NCBI GenBank assembly: GCA_964426135.1
Contig: CAYRPN010000001.1
Coordinates: 1 to 64,000, forward strand
Length of the DNA stretch: 64,000 nucleotides
Direction: 5' to 3'
Origin: CAYRPN01 sp964426135
GTDB lineage: Bacteria > Planctomycetota > Phycisphaerae > Phycisphaerales > Phycisphaeraceae
Part shown: piece by piece, positions 23,623-32,239 of the stretch
Numbering within the stretch: the first letter of the stretch is position 1
How the letters are laid out: each line of letters starts with the position of its first letter
Notes under the pieces: model-generated
What the model saw: only the letters and a program-made list of their open reading frames with translations
Told to the model about the DNA's origin: nothing
Databases searched by the model: none
Translations under genes and position numbers: made by a program

Positions 23623-24626
23623 CACACGCCCCCCGGCAGTTCCGACGCGCCCGATGCAGGAGCGGACGATCGCCCGCGCAGACGATCCACGCGATCTTTC
23701 AAACGGATCACCCAGTTGGGCCAGCGGGCTTTGTTTCGCCACGCCTGGATGTCCGCATTGTCCAGTTTCTGTTCCTCCGCGTACGCCAACAGCTCGCGGA
23801 ACGCCGGCAGATTCCGCCGCCACCACAGGCTCTGCAGTTTCACCGCCACGTGCTCCGCCAGCTTTTTCTCCAGGACATCGCGCCCGATCTTCGCGCCGGC
23901 TTCGGGATGCTCATCGAAGAACTTGCGGAACGCGCGATGGTGAAAGCGAATCTGGTGCACCGGGCTGGCGCTCATCTGCTTCGCGTGGTAGCGGTAGTGC
24001 AGCAGATACTCGCGCACATAGGCGAAGGTGCCGACGACGCTGAGGCGCAGGTAGAGATCGATGTCGCACGCCTGCTTGAAACTGGCATCGTAGCCCTGGA
24101 TTTTTTCCAGCGCGTCGCGGCGGACCATGATGGAAGGATGGCCGATGGATTTTGCGTCTAGGAGCGCGGCAGTACACCAGCCGACGCGGGTACTGTCGGG
24201 CACGACCGCCGGCTTGTTCAATCGGCCGTCAGGCAGGTGGCCGACGACAGCCGTATGGACCAGCACACAATCTGGGCCGGCGGCCTGGGCGGCGGCGAGT
24301 TGCAGCGCGAGCTTGGTAGGCTCCCACCAGTCGTCGGTGTCGAGCTGCGCGACCCAGTCGCCCTTGCTCGCGCGGATGCCGGTGTTGCGGGCAGCCGGTT
24401 CGCCGGCGTTGGGCTGCTGGATCAGTTCGATGCCGCGGTCCGGATAACGCTGCTGATACTGCCGCACGATGGCTGCGCTGTCGTCTTTCGAGCCGTCGTC
24501 CACCACGATGATCTGCACCGGCCGATGCGTCTGCGCCATCGCGGAATCGAGTGCTTCGCGAATGTAGTCCGCGCCGTTGTAACACGGCATGACGACGCTG
24601 ACGGACTGGACTTGGTTACTGGACAT
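23622..24626 (-). CDS. Family 2 glycosyltransferase
   Basis: The 334-residue GT-A enzyme has VSVVMPCYNGADYIREALDS, VVDDGSKDDS and the metal-binding block QLDTDDWW. HPSIMVRRDALEKI and DIDLYLRL follow. ATG 24626 is chosen over the upstream in-frame codon at 24656. The gene is coupled to the next glycosyltransferase by a one-base overlap. It has no repeat insert, which makes it a useful uninterrupted comparison. The C-terminal WVIRLKDRVDRLRG matches the tail of the enzyme at 21110-22270. Confidence 0.9.
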   Translation of the reverse strand: MSSNQVQSVSVVMPCYNGADYIREALDSAMAQTHRPVQIIVVDDGSKDDSAAIVRQYQQRYPDRGIELIQQPNAGEPAARNTGIRASKGDWVAQLDTDDWWEPTKLALQLAAAQAAGPDCVLVHTAVVGHLPDGRLNKPAVVPDSTRVGWCTAALLDAKSIGHPSIMVRRDALEKIQGYDASFKQACDIDLYLRLSVVGTFAYVREYLLHYRYHAKQMSASPVHQIRFHHRAFRKFFDEHPEAGAKIGRDVLEKKLAEHVAVKLQSLWWRRNLPAFRELLAYAEEQKLDNADIQAWRNKARWPNWVIRLKDRVDRLRGRSSAPASGASELPGGV

Positions 24627-24744
24627 AGTTGGCCTGGCGATCGCTCGGGATGACACACAGTAATTCGACCAGAACGGGGGTACGGGTTCGCGAATCGAGG
24701 GGCGGGGAGCGAAGCCGCAGGCAAAGGCGGGCGATTGGGCCGAT

Positions 24745-25085
24745 ACTAGGAGCTAAGAGCCGTAAGCCGATAGCCGTTAGCCGTTAGCATTCAATCCCCG
24801 GACCGATTCCCTAGTGTTGCATCGCACTTGATTCGCAGGGTGCCACGGGCAAGCGGAGTCCGCGGAGTTTGCCCGTGCAATGGACGCTGGATACACGGGT
24901 AAACTCCGCCGAGCCTGCGCTTACCCGTGGCACAGCATCGCCCGCACGACCAACTGCGATCGACCATTAGCAACGTCCGTTCCGGGGTTTCGCGGACTCA
25001 ACCCCGGCCACCCAGCTCAACGCCCCAACACCCCAGTGCAACAGTTTCTCAATGCTTACGGCTAACAGCTCTCGGCTCCTCACCG
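24745..25085. repeat. Nested element: AGCCGTTAGCC arrays around a GCCACGGGCAAGC hairpin pair
   Basis: The outer array AGCCGATAGCCGTTAGCC (24749-24790) has its inverted partner GGCTAACAGCTCTCGGCTCC at about 25060-25085. Inside is GTTGCATCGCACTTGATTC, then a hairpin pair (24841-24879 and 24895-24934) of TGCCACGGGCAAGC type. A second hairpin pair of this type is at 32240-32390. The element fills the 467-bp gap between divergently transcribed glycosyltransferase genes, with no coding signal. Confidence 0.85.
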
Positions 25086-25093
25086 CTCACCCC

Positions 25094-26341
25094 ATGCGTC
25101 TGATTTACAGCCTGCCATTTTTTCCCTACGCCTACACGCCCTGGCTCTTCCGCGAGATGGCGTGGATGCGGCAGCGCGGCCACGAGATCGCCGTGATCTC
25201 GCTGGGCGATCCGCCCGGCCCCAGCGCGGACCTGCGCGAGTTCAAGCTTGACGATGTGCCCGTCCTGCAGCTTCGCATGAGGCACACTTCCGATGCGAGG
25301 CTGCTGCGCGAACTGGTCACGCTGGGCGCGGGCTGGTTCGCGCCGTCGCCCAGTTCGCTCGCCGCGCTGCGAAAGCAGAAGGGCCTGCGGCAGGGCGTGC
25401 ATGAATGGCAGACGCTCAAGCGGGCCGCGGCCTTCGTGCGCCGCTTCCGCGCCGATGTGATCGAAGCCCACTGGGCGGCTCACAGCGCCGCCCTGGCGCG
25501 CGATCTGCTGCACGCCACAGGCATCCCCTACGCGCTGCGCATGCACGGCGGCGACCTGCACACGAACCCGTCGCCGAACCTGCAAATGCTCGTCGAGTCC
25601 GCGGCGGCGGTGTGCCCGGTCAGCCGGTTCCTCGCGGATCTGCTGCTGGGTCAGCGGCCGCTGCCGAATCTGCCACGGGTGCCGCCGGTTTCGTTCGACC
25701 TGAAAAAACTTCGCATCTGCCACAACGGCGTCCCCGCCGACGCCATTTCCGCCGAGCCCGCGCCGCAAAGCGACGACCTGCAAATCATCGGCACCATCGG
25801 CCGGCTCGATCCGCCCAAACGGCACGGCGAGCTGGTCACCGCCGTTGCCCGACTCGCGCCCAAGCACCCGGGTCTGCGCCTGCTCATCATCGGCGGCGGC
25901 GTGCTGGAAGAGGAACTGAAAAAGCAGGCGGCGGACCTGGGCATCGCCGACCGCGTCACCGTCACCGGCCTGCTTTCGTGGGACAAGGTGATCGAAGCAC
26001 GCAAGCAACTGCACATTTACGCCCACACCTCGCAGCTCGAAGGTTGCTCGCTCGCCGTGGCGGAGGGCCTGGCGCAGGGCGTGCCGGGACTGCTGACGCG
26101 CGTGGGGGCCGCGGTGGATTCGATCGAGGAAGGCGTCAACGGCTACACCGTCGCGGTCGGCGATGTCGATGCGATCACGGCTTCGCTGGACAAGCTCGTC
26201 TCCGCCGGCGCGGCGGCGCGGCGGGAGATGGGCGCGGTGAGCATCAGGATTATCCGTGAACGATTCGAGTTCGATGGGGTGATGACGCGGCTGGAGGGGA
26301 TTCTGAACGCCGCCGCGCGAGGTGAAGCGCTTCCTGCGTGA
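25094..26341 (+). CDS. Family 4 (GT-B) glycosyltransferase
   Basis: The 415-residue GT-B enzyme has an N-terminal acceptor domain with EIAVISLGD, HAARD-like and MHGGDLHT segments. The nucleotide-sugar domain holds IIGTIGRLDPPKRH and the retaining-enzyme Ex7E motif in EGCSLAVAEGLAQGVP near residue 316. It is likely to add a hexose or heptose to the surface glycan made by this cluster. ATG 25094 is used because the upstream in-frame residues are translated repeat. Confidence 0.9.
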   Translation: MRLIYSLPFFPYAYTPWLFREMAWMRQRGHEIAVISLGDPPGPSADLREFKLDDVPVLQLRMRHTSDARLLRELVTLGAGWFAPSPSSLAALRKQKGLRQGVHEWQTLKRAAAFVRRFRADVIEAHWAAHSAALARDLLHATGIPYALRMHGGDLHTNPSPNLQMLVESAAAVCPVSRFLADLLLGQRPLPNLPRVPPVSFDLKKLRICHNGVPADAISAEPAPQSDDLQIIGTIGRLDPPKRHGELVTAVARLAPKHPGLRLLIIGGGVLEEELKKQAADLGIADRVTVTGLLSWDKVIEARKQLHIYAHTSQLEGCSLAVAEGLAQGVPGLLTRVGAAVDSIEEGVNGYTVAVGDVDAITASLDKLVSAGAAARREMGAVSIRIIRERFEFDGVMTRLEGILNAAARGEALPA

Positions 26342-26344
26342 AAG

Positions 26345-26470
26345 GTAGGGTGCGTCAAGGCTCGGCGCGGACGCACCACGGTGAAGGGAGGCGCAGCACG
26401 GCAAGCAGAGGCGCGCCACGAATCACGTTGACGCAACATGGTGCGTCCGCGCGGACTTGCCGCACCCTAC
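26345..26470. repeat. Paired inverted repeat, GTAGGGTGCGTCAAGG type, copy 2
   Basis: The left arm matches 18518-18550, the right arm (26440-26470) is a degraded inverse, and the core is about 62 bp. It fills the spacer between convergent genes (GT-B enzyme and gmhA). Confidence 0.88.
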
Positions 26471-26477
26471 GTGGCTT

Positions 26478-27086
26478 TCAATATCCTTTGCCGTCGCACA
26501 GCGCCCGCAGCATCGCGTGGTTGTAGACCAGGTGCAGGTCTTCGGTGATCTGCATGTCGTGGATGGGGATGTTGACGTTGTGGCGGGCGATCTTGATGAG
26601 CTTGCCGCCGTCGTAGCCGGTGACGCCCAGCGTGATCGCGCCGTGGTCGTTGGCGTACTCGATCGCTTTCAGGACGTTCTTCGAGTTGCCGCTGCCGCTG
26701 ATGCCCACGACAAGGTCGCCGGGGCGGAGGTAATTTTTCAGAGGCTCGACGAACACGCTTTCGTAGTTCACGTCGTTGGCCAGCGCGAGCATCCAGGGGA
26801 TGTTGTCGTTGAGGCACATGACGCGCAGCTTTTTAGGTGAGGTGAAGCACGCGCCCTTGTTCATGTCCACGACCATGTGCGAGGCCGTCGACGCGCTGCC
26901 GCCGTTGCCCATGGTGTAGATCATGCGCTCGGCCGCCCACGCTTCGCGGTAGAGGCGCACGGCATTGGCGATCTGATCGATGTCGAGCTTGCCGATCGTC
27001 TCGATCAGCGAGGCGAAATAGTCGCGCAGGTAGCCGGCATCGGTCTGCAACTGCGTCAAAGGTGTGGAGGTGGTGGCGGTGGGCAT
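26478..27086 (-). CDS. gmhA: Sedoheptulose 7-phosphate isomerase
   Basis: The 202-residue SIS-domain protein converts sedoheptulose 7-phosphate to D-glycero-D-manno-heptose 7-phosphate, the first step of nucleotide-heptose synthesis. It shows the GmhA signature GNGGSASTASHMVVD near residue 60, the SIS phosphate loop GISGSGNSKNV near residue 127 and the C-terminal ITEDLHLVYNHAM with catalytic-type acidic and His residues. It lies beside hddC-gmhB and hddA, which complete the pathway. Confidence 0.93.
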   Translation of the reverse strand: MPTATTSTPLTQLQTDAGYLRDYFASLIETIGKLDIDQIANAVRLYREAWAAERMIYTMGNGGSASTASHMVVDMNKGACFTSPKKLRVMCLNDNIPWMLALANDVNYESVFVEPLKNYLRPGDLVVGISGSGNSKNVLKAIEYANDHGAITLGVTGYDGGKLIKIARHNVNIPIHDMQITEDLHLVYNHAMLRALCDGKGY

Positions 27087-27092
27087 GGGGAC

Positions 27093-27165
27093 GGAGGTCA
27101 GAGGACGGAGGTCAGAGGACAGAGGTCAGGCGGACCGGCGTTTAGCGACGGGGCTTGCCCCGTTC
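27093..27165. repeat. GGAGGTCAGAGGACA array and TTTAGC hairpin
   Basis: GACGGAGGTCAGAGGACGG units occupy 27098-27130. A hairpin TTTAGCGACGGGGC and TTGCCCCGTTC follows at 27141-27165; it also occurs at 47092-47116. It lies between the divergent gmhA and heptose genes. Confidence 0.8.
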
Positions 27166-27360
27166 CCGGCAGTGGCGCGGCTATTTCCCGACCTTCATAC
27201 TCTTCGACGATTAGGCCGGTTCACTCCACCGAATCAGTGGCCTTGCGGTTAACCGCCTTGCATCATCAACGAACCATCGCGCCCCATCCGATAGTAGACC
27301 TGTCACGGCTTCGCTGGTCGTCCGATAATCGTCAGCCGCGTTGCCGTGCGGGAATTTCGT

Positions 27361-28659
27361 ATGAAGCTGGTCATCCTCGCAGGTGGACGCGGCACACGCA
27401 TGGGCGATCTGGCGCGCGATCTGCCCAAGCCGATGGTCCCCATCGCGGGCAAGCCCATCCTCGATCATCAACTCGACATCGCCGCCCGCCACGGCATCCG
27501 CGACGCCATCGTGCTCACCGGCCACCTGGGCGAAGTGATCGCGCAACACCTGGGCACCGGCGATCGCTTCGGCTTAAACGTGCGCTGCGTCCGCGAGAGC
27601 GCGCCCCTGGGCACCGCCGGCGCCGTCAAGGCCATCGAACACGAACTCGACGAAGATTTCCTCGTTTTCTACGGCGACACGATCTTCGATCTCGATCTCG
27701 ACGCCCTGATCGCCCATCACCGCGCCAGTCACTCCGCCGCCACGCTGGTCGTGCATCCCAACGACCATCCATTCGACAGCGATCTGGTTGAAATGGCGGA
27801 CGACACCCGGGTCACGGCTGTGCATCGCAAGCCGCACGAGCCGGGGCGCTGTTACCACAATCTGGTGAGCGCGGCGCTGTACGTGCTTTCACCGAAGGTG
27901 CTCGAGACGCTGCGGCCAGGCGTGAGCTGCGACTTCGGGCGCGATGTATTTCCGTACCTGGCCACGCACGCAGCCCCGATTTTCGCATGGAACACGCCGG
28001 AATACATCAAGGACGTGGGCACGCCGCACCGGCATGACGAGGTGCAACAGGACATCCTCACCGGCAAGGTCGCCCGGCTGAATCGGCGCAACCCCCGGCC
28101 GGCGATTTTTCTGGATCGCGACGGCGTCATCAACGAAGATCGGCCCGACATGATCCGCAAGCCCGACGATTTTCATTTGCTGCCGGGCGTGGCCGAAGCG
28201 ATCAAACGCATCAACAAGAGCGGGTACCTGGCGGTGGTCGCCACCAATCAGCCGATGATCGCCAAGGGCTTCGCGACGGAGGCGGACCTCGACGCCATTC
28301 ATGCGAAGATGGAGTGGCAGCTTGGCGAGGCTGGCGCATTCGTCGATCGCATCTACCACTGCCCGCACCATCCGGATCGCGGCTTCCCCGGCGAGCGCGT
28401 CGAGCTGAAAATCGCCTGCGACTGCCGCAAGCCAGGCATCGGCATGGTGACTCGGGCGGCGGCGGAACTGAACATCGACCTGTCGCGTTCGTGGTTCATC
28501 GGCGACCGCACGGTGGACATCGAGACCGGCCGGCGCGCCGGCCTGAAAACCATCCTCGTGAAAACCGGCCAAGCCGGCGGCGACGGCAAATGCGACGTGC
28601 AGCCGGATGCGATTGTGGACGATCTAGAGAAGGCGGTGAGAGAAGGGTGTAGGGTCTAG
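27361..28659 (+). CDS. Fused heptose-1-phosphate guanylyltransferase / heptose-1,7-bisphosphate phosphatase
   Basis: The N-terminal 240 residues are a sugar nucleotidyltransferase (LVILAGGRGTRMGDLARDLP, KPMVPIAGKP, VFYGDTIFD). The C-terminal 185 residues are a GmhB-type HAD phosphatase, with FLDRDGVINED carrying the nucleophile Asp, a His/Cys zinc site (CPHHPDRGF and CDCRKP) and SWFIGDRTVDIE. Combined with GmhA and HddA this gives GmhB and HddC activities in one polypeptide, yielding GDP-D-glycero-alpha-D-manno-heptose. The guanylyl specificity is inferred from context. ATG 27361 is used; a GTG lies at 27346. The stop TAG (28657-28659) falls inside a GTGTAGGG array. Confidence 0.9.
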   Translation: MKLVILAGGRGTRMGDLARDLPKPMVPIAGKPILDHQLDIAARHGIRDAIVLTGHLGEVIAQHLGTGDRFGLNVRCVRESAPLGTAGAVKAIEHELDEDFLVFYGDTIFDLDLDALIAHHRASHSAATLVVHPNDHPFDSDLVEMADDTRVTAVHRKPHEPGRCYHNLVSAALYVLSPKVLETLRPGVSCDFGRDVFPYLATHAAPIFAWNTPEYIKDVGTPHRHDEVQQDILTGKVARLNRRNPRPAIFLDRDGVINEDRPDMIRKPDDFHLLPGVAEAIKRINKSGYLAVVATNQPMIAKGFATEADLDAIHAKMEWQLGEAGAFVDRIYHCPHHPDRGFPGERVELKIACDCRKPGIGMVTRAAAELNIDLSRSWFIGDRTVDIETGRRAGLKTILVKTGQAGGDGKCDVQPDAIVDDLEKAVREGCRV

Positions 28660-28878
28660 GGTGTAGGGTGTAGGGTGTAGGGTGTAGGGTGCAGGGTCAA
28701 GACAGCGAAACAGACACGTGCTCTTACCATCCTGGGGCGACATCGCCAAAAACCCAAAATCCATGCGGATACTCCCGCGCGAGAAAGCTGAAGGGGCATT
28801 GAAACATGAACGACTGTACTTGCCTTGACCCTAAACCCTAAACCCTACACCCTAAACCCTACACCCTAAACCCTATTC
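28644..28878. repeat. Inverted telomere-like arrays between heptose genes
   Basis: GTGTAGGGTCTAGGG units (28646-28698) face CCCTAAACCCTACACCC units (28829-28877) across a 130-bp core without coding signal. The left array overlaps the stop of the fused heptose gene. The right array ends about 11 bases before the hddA start. Confidence 0.9.
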
Positions 28879-28888
28879 CCCATTCCCC

Positions 28889-29884
28889 ATGATCGGCACC
28901 CAGACCCCATTTCGCATCAGCTTCGCCGGCGGCGGCAGTGACCTGCCGGAGTTTTACACGCGCACCGGCGGCGAACCCGGCTGCGTGCTGTCGACCACGA
29001 TCAACAAGTACATGTACATCCTGGTCCACCCGCACTTCGAGCACAAGATCCTGCTGAAGTACTCGAAGACGGAACTGGTGGACACGATCAGCGAAGTGCA
29101 ACATCCGCTCATCCGCGAATGCCTGCGAAAATTCAACGTCAGCGGCATCGACATCAACTCCATTGCCGACATCCCCGCGGGCACCGGCCTCGCCTCGTCG
29201 AGCTGCTTCACCGTCGGCCTGCTGCACGCGCTCTACGCCTACACCAACAAGTATCCGTCGAAGGAAAAACTCGCCAGTGAAGCGTGCGAGATCGAGATCG
29301 ACATCCTCCGCGAGCCGATCGGCAAGCAGGACCAGTATGCCGCGGCCTACGGCGGGCTGAACTTCATCACGTTCTTCCCCAACGGCAGCGTGGGCGTGGA
29401 GCCGATCCGCCTGCAGCGCGAGAAGTTCGAGGAACTGCAGGACAGTCTGTGCCTGTTTTATCTGGGCAACAACCGCAAGGCCGGTGAAATTCTCAAGCAC
29501 CAGCGCGACCGCATGCTCGCCGAGGGAAAAACGCTCGAAAGCCTGCGCCGGATGTGTGGCCTGGCGCGGAACCTGCGCGACAGCTTGCAGCGCCAGAACC
29601 TCGACGACTTCGGCGCCATCCTGCACGAAGGCTGGGTGCTCAAGCAGTCGCTTTCCGACAAGATCTCCAGCGGCGAAATCGATCAGCATTACAAGACAGG
29701 CATCGAGAACGGCGCGACGGGCGGCAAATTGCTGGGCGCCGGCGGGTCTGGATTTCTGCTGTTTTTCTGCAAGCCGGAGAACCAGCCGAAACTCGCCGCC
29801 GCGCTGGGGCTGCGGCAATTGAAGTTCCGATTCGACACGTTTGGCTCGAAAGTGTTCTACGTCGGCGATGCGATGATGGATTGA
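28889..29884 (+). CDS. hddA: D-glycero-D-manno-heptose 7-phosphate kinase
   Basis: The 331-residue GHMP kinase phosphorylates heptose 7-phosphate at C1. Motif 1 is FRISFAGGGSDLP at the N-terminus, the ATP-binding GHMP motif is IPAGTGLASSSCFTVG near residue 95, and the C-terminal motif is KLLGAGGSGF near residue 282. This is the HddA/fucose-kinase-like subgroup, and the neighbours gmhA and hddC-gmhB decide for heptose. Together they form the GDP-heptose branch used for S-layer or capsule glycans rather than the ADP-heptose branch of lipopolysaccharide. The ATG has no clear Shine-Dalgarno sequence because an array abuts it. Confidence 0.92.
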   Translation: MIGTQTPFRISFAGGGSDLPEFYTRTGGEPGCVLSTTINKYMYILVHPHFEHKILLKYSKTELVDTISEVQHPLIRECLRKFNVSGIDINSIADIPAGTGLASSSCFTVGLLHALYAYTNKYPSKEKLASEACEIEIDILREPIGKQDQYAAAYGGLNFITFFPNGSVGVEPIRLQREKFEELQDSLCLFYLGNNRKAGEILKHQRDRMLAEGKTLESLRRMCGLARNLRDSLQRQNLDDFGAILHEGWVLKQSLSDKISSGEIDQHYKTGIENGATGGKLLGAGGSGFLLFFCKPENQPKLAAALGLRQLKFRFDTFGSKVFYVGDAMMD

Positions 29885-29887
29885 GTG

Positions 29888-30112
29888 GTAGGAGTGAGAA
29901 GGGAGAGGAGTGAGGACAGAGGAGTCGCAAGAATGCGCCGAATCAGTGATCCGCGGCATCACGTTTAGCCGCGGAGCAGAGGCTCGGCGACGCTCCGCGC
30001 GGATCGACGACGACGGTGGGCGTCAGTCCACGCGGGCCGCCGCCGAGCCTCTGGCCCGCGGCTAAACGACAAACCCTGATTTCTGACTCCTCACTCACCC
30101 CTCGCTCGTTTG
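29888..30112. repeat. Nested element: GAGGAGTGAGG arrays around a GTTTAGCCGCGG hairpin pair
   Basis: The outer purine array GGAGAGGAGTGAGGACAG (29890-29930) faces GACTCCTCACTCACCCC (30085-30105). The inner arms GTTTAGCCGCGGAGCAGAGG (29963 on) and CCTCTGGCCCGCGGCTAAAC (ending 30067) are inverted around a GC-rich core. The element fills the 248-bp gap between hddA and a glycosyltransferase. Confidence 0.87.
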
Positions 30113-30132
30113 CCACCCACCACTGATTCCCC

Positions 30133-31071
30133 ATGCACCTGACCATCGGCATCGCGACGTGGAACCGTGCCGACCTGCTGGCGGAAACGCTGGCGAGCCT
30201 CGGTTCGCTGCGCGTGCCGCAGGGCGTCACCTGGGATGTGCTGGTCTGCGACAACAACTCCACGGACCACACGCGGCGCGTCGTCGACGAGGCGACGCGC
30301 TTCATGGGCTGCGGCGCGAGCCTGAAGAACGAGCCGGGACTCACCGCGATCCGCCATCTCTTCGAACCGACGCAAGGCAAAAGCCACGCGCTGAACCATC
30401 TGCTGCGCGACGCCACAGGCGACTGGTTGCTCTTGCTCGATGATGATGTGCTGGTCGATGAGCAGTGGCTGTGCGCTTACGTCGAAGGCATGGCGCGGTA
30501 TCCGAACGCGGCGGTGCTCGGCGGGGTGGTGTTGCCTCGATTGACCACGACATTGAATCGGCGGCAGCAGTTCCTGCTCGATACCTATCCCTCGGCATTC
30601 GGCGTGCTGCGCTATTCCGCCGACACGCCCATCCGTGAGAACACGCTGACCCCCGGCGGCGCCAACATGGCGGTGCGCCGCGATGTCGCCAGAGAAATCG
30701 GCTACGACACCAAGGCGGGCATGTTCCCAGGCGTCCGCGTCGCCGGTGAAGATGCGACGATGGCGCTGCGCATCGTCGAGCGCGGCCACGAGGGCTGGAT
30801 GCTCGCCGCCGCCAAGGTGCTGCACTGGACACCGGTGAACACGCTGAATCACAAGCAGATTTGGCGCTGGCAGAAAGGCATCGGGCGAAGCTGGATTCTC
30901 GAGCGCGGCAAGCCGACGCCCGGCAAACTCGGCGTGCCGTGGTGGGCCTGGCGCGAGATGGTCCGACGCTACACCCGCGCCATGATCCGCTGGCGCCCCT
31001 GGCCCGATCAGGGATACTGCGACGCCATGATCGAGGCGGCGCAGTATTGGGGATACTTGACGGGGAAGTAG
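30133..31071 (+). CDS. Family 2 glycosyltransferase
   Basis: The 312-residue protein has LTIGIATWNRADLLAETLAS at the start, CDNNSTDHT, GKSHALNHL, LLLDDDVLVDEQW as DxD block and VAGEDATMALRIV as the acceptor motif. The C-terminus is Trp- and Arg-rich (WRWQKGIGRSWIL, RRYTRAMIRW) and probably lies on the membrane. By architecture it resembles the enzyme at 22492-23622, suggesting related donor or acceptor use. It is part of the heptose glycan cluster. Confidence 0.9.
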   Translation: MHLTIGIATWNRADLLAETLASLGSLRVPQGVTWDVLVCDNNSTDHTRRVVDEATRFMGCGASLKNEPGLTAIRHLFEPTQGKSHALNHLLRDATGDWLLLLDDDVLVDEQWLCAYVEGMARYPNAAVLGGVVLPRLTTTLNRRQQFLLDTYPSAFGVLRYSADTPIRENTLTPGGANMAVRRDVAREIGYDTKAGMFPGVRVAGEDATMALRIVERGHEGWMLAAAKVLHWTPVNTLNHKQIWRWQKGIGRSWILERGKPTPGKLGVPWWAWREMVRRYTRAMIRWRPWPDQGYCDAMIEAAQYWGYLTGK

Positions 31072-31074
31072 GGA

Positions 31075-31275
31075 GGAGTGAGGAGTGAGGAGTGAGGAGT
31101 GAGGAGTGAAAAGTGCAAAGTGAAAAATGCAAAGTGGCGGAAGCGGAGCGGACGCGCAGCCGCGAGCCATTCTTCATTTTGCATTTTGCACTTTTCACTT
31201 TGCACTTTGCACTCCGCACTCCGCACTCTGCACTCTGCCTTCTGCACTTTTTACTTTTCACTCTGCACTTCTTAC
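31075..31275. repeat. Nested GAGGAGTGAGG and GCAAAGTG arrays with inverted partner
   Basis: GGAGTGAGGAGTGAGG units (31076-31107) run into AAAGTGCAAAGTGAAAAATG. After a 36-bp core, TTTGCATTTTGCACTTTTCA and GCACTCCGCACTCTG units follow to 31275. The stem-like symmetry extends over about 90 bp. The element occupies the whole gap between two glycosyltransferase genes. Confidence 0.88.
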
Positions 31276-31291
31276 TTTGGCTTTTTCACCC

Positions 31292-32212
31292 ATGCCCACC
31301 GTTTCCGTCGCCATCCTGTCGCACAATGCCGCGGCTTATATCGCCGCCGCGATTGAGTCGGCGCTGGCGCAGACGCACGCGCCTGCGCAGATTCTCGTGA
31401 TCGACGATTCCACCGACGACAGCCCCGCGATCGTCGAGCGTTTCGCCACGGCTCATCCGGGCGTGGTGCAACTGATGCGCGTGCCGCCGTGCAATGTGTC
31501 CAAGGCCCGCAACACGGCGCTGAAGCACGTCACCGGCGACTGCGTGGGCTTTCTCGATGCTGACGACATCTGGCTGCCCCGCAAGACGGAGTTGCAACTG
31601 GCGGCCCTGGCGCAGTCGCCGGACGCGGTGGGCGCGTACGCGCACTACTTCGATTTTCGCAGCGACCTGAACGACTGCGGGCGCGTGGTGCCCAAAAAGG
31701 GCCAGGACGATCCGAGCCTGCGCGATGTGATTTTCCTTCAGAACATGTCGTCGTCCACGATCCTGTTTCGCAGGGATGCCGCGGCGGGCCTGCTTTTCGA
31801 TGAGAAGCGGAAGGACGCGGAGGACACGCTCTTTGTCGCAGAGCTGCGCTTGCGAGGCCGGTGGAAACTGGCGGATGACGCGCTGATCGCCAAGCGCATT
31901 CACGGGAACCAGGCTTCGGTTTCGCTGAAGCACGTGGTGCGGAACGTGGACTGCCGATTGTCGTGGCTGAAGGAGCGGCGCGACGCGGCCGCGGCCAAGG
32001 GTTTCGACGCGGACGCCATTTTCGAGGAGATCGCCGCGTCGTGGATGGGCGATCTGGAAGGCCACTACTGGCGTCGCAATATTGCGGACCTCAAATGGAT
32101 GCTGGTCGAGGCGCGGCGGATTTGCCCGGAGCATCTGCGGCGCAGTTTCCTGTCTCACACGCGCCTTTGGCCGCGCTGGGTTTATCGCCTGCGCGACATG
32201 GTCAAGCGGTGA
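31292..32212 (+). CDS. Family 2 glycosyltransferase
   Basis: The 306-residue enzyme has VSVAILSHNAAAYIAAAIES, VIDDSTDDS, the DxD block FLDADDIWLPRK and EDTLFVAELRL. ATG 31292 is chosen; the frame remains open to 31127 only by reading the preceding array. The C-terminal RLWPRWVYRLRDMVKR is a variant of the WxxxLKDxVDRLRG tail found in the enzymes at 21110 and 23622, so the three are probably paralogues. Confidence 0.9.
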   Translation: MPTVSVAILSHNAAAYIAAAIESALAQTHAPAQILVIDDSTDDSPAIVERFATAHPGVVQLMRVPPCNVSKARNTALKHVTGDCVGFLDADDIWLPRKTELQLAALAQSPDAVGAYAHYFDFRSDLNDCGRVVPKKGQDDPSLRDVIFLQNMSSSTILFRRDAAAGLLFDEKRKDAEDTLFVAELRLRGRWKLADDALIAKRIHGNQASVSLKHVVRNVDCRLSWLKERRDAAAAKGFDADAIFEEIAASWMGDLEGHYWRRNIADLKWMLVEARRICPEHLRRSFLSHTRLWPRWVYRLRDMVKR

Positions 32213-32239
32213 CCTTTCATCGACGGCCCCGTCGGCTCG

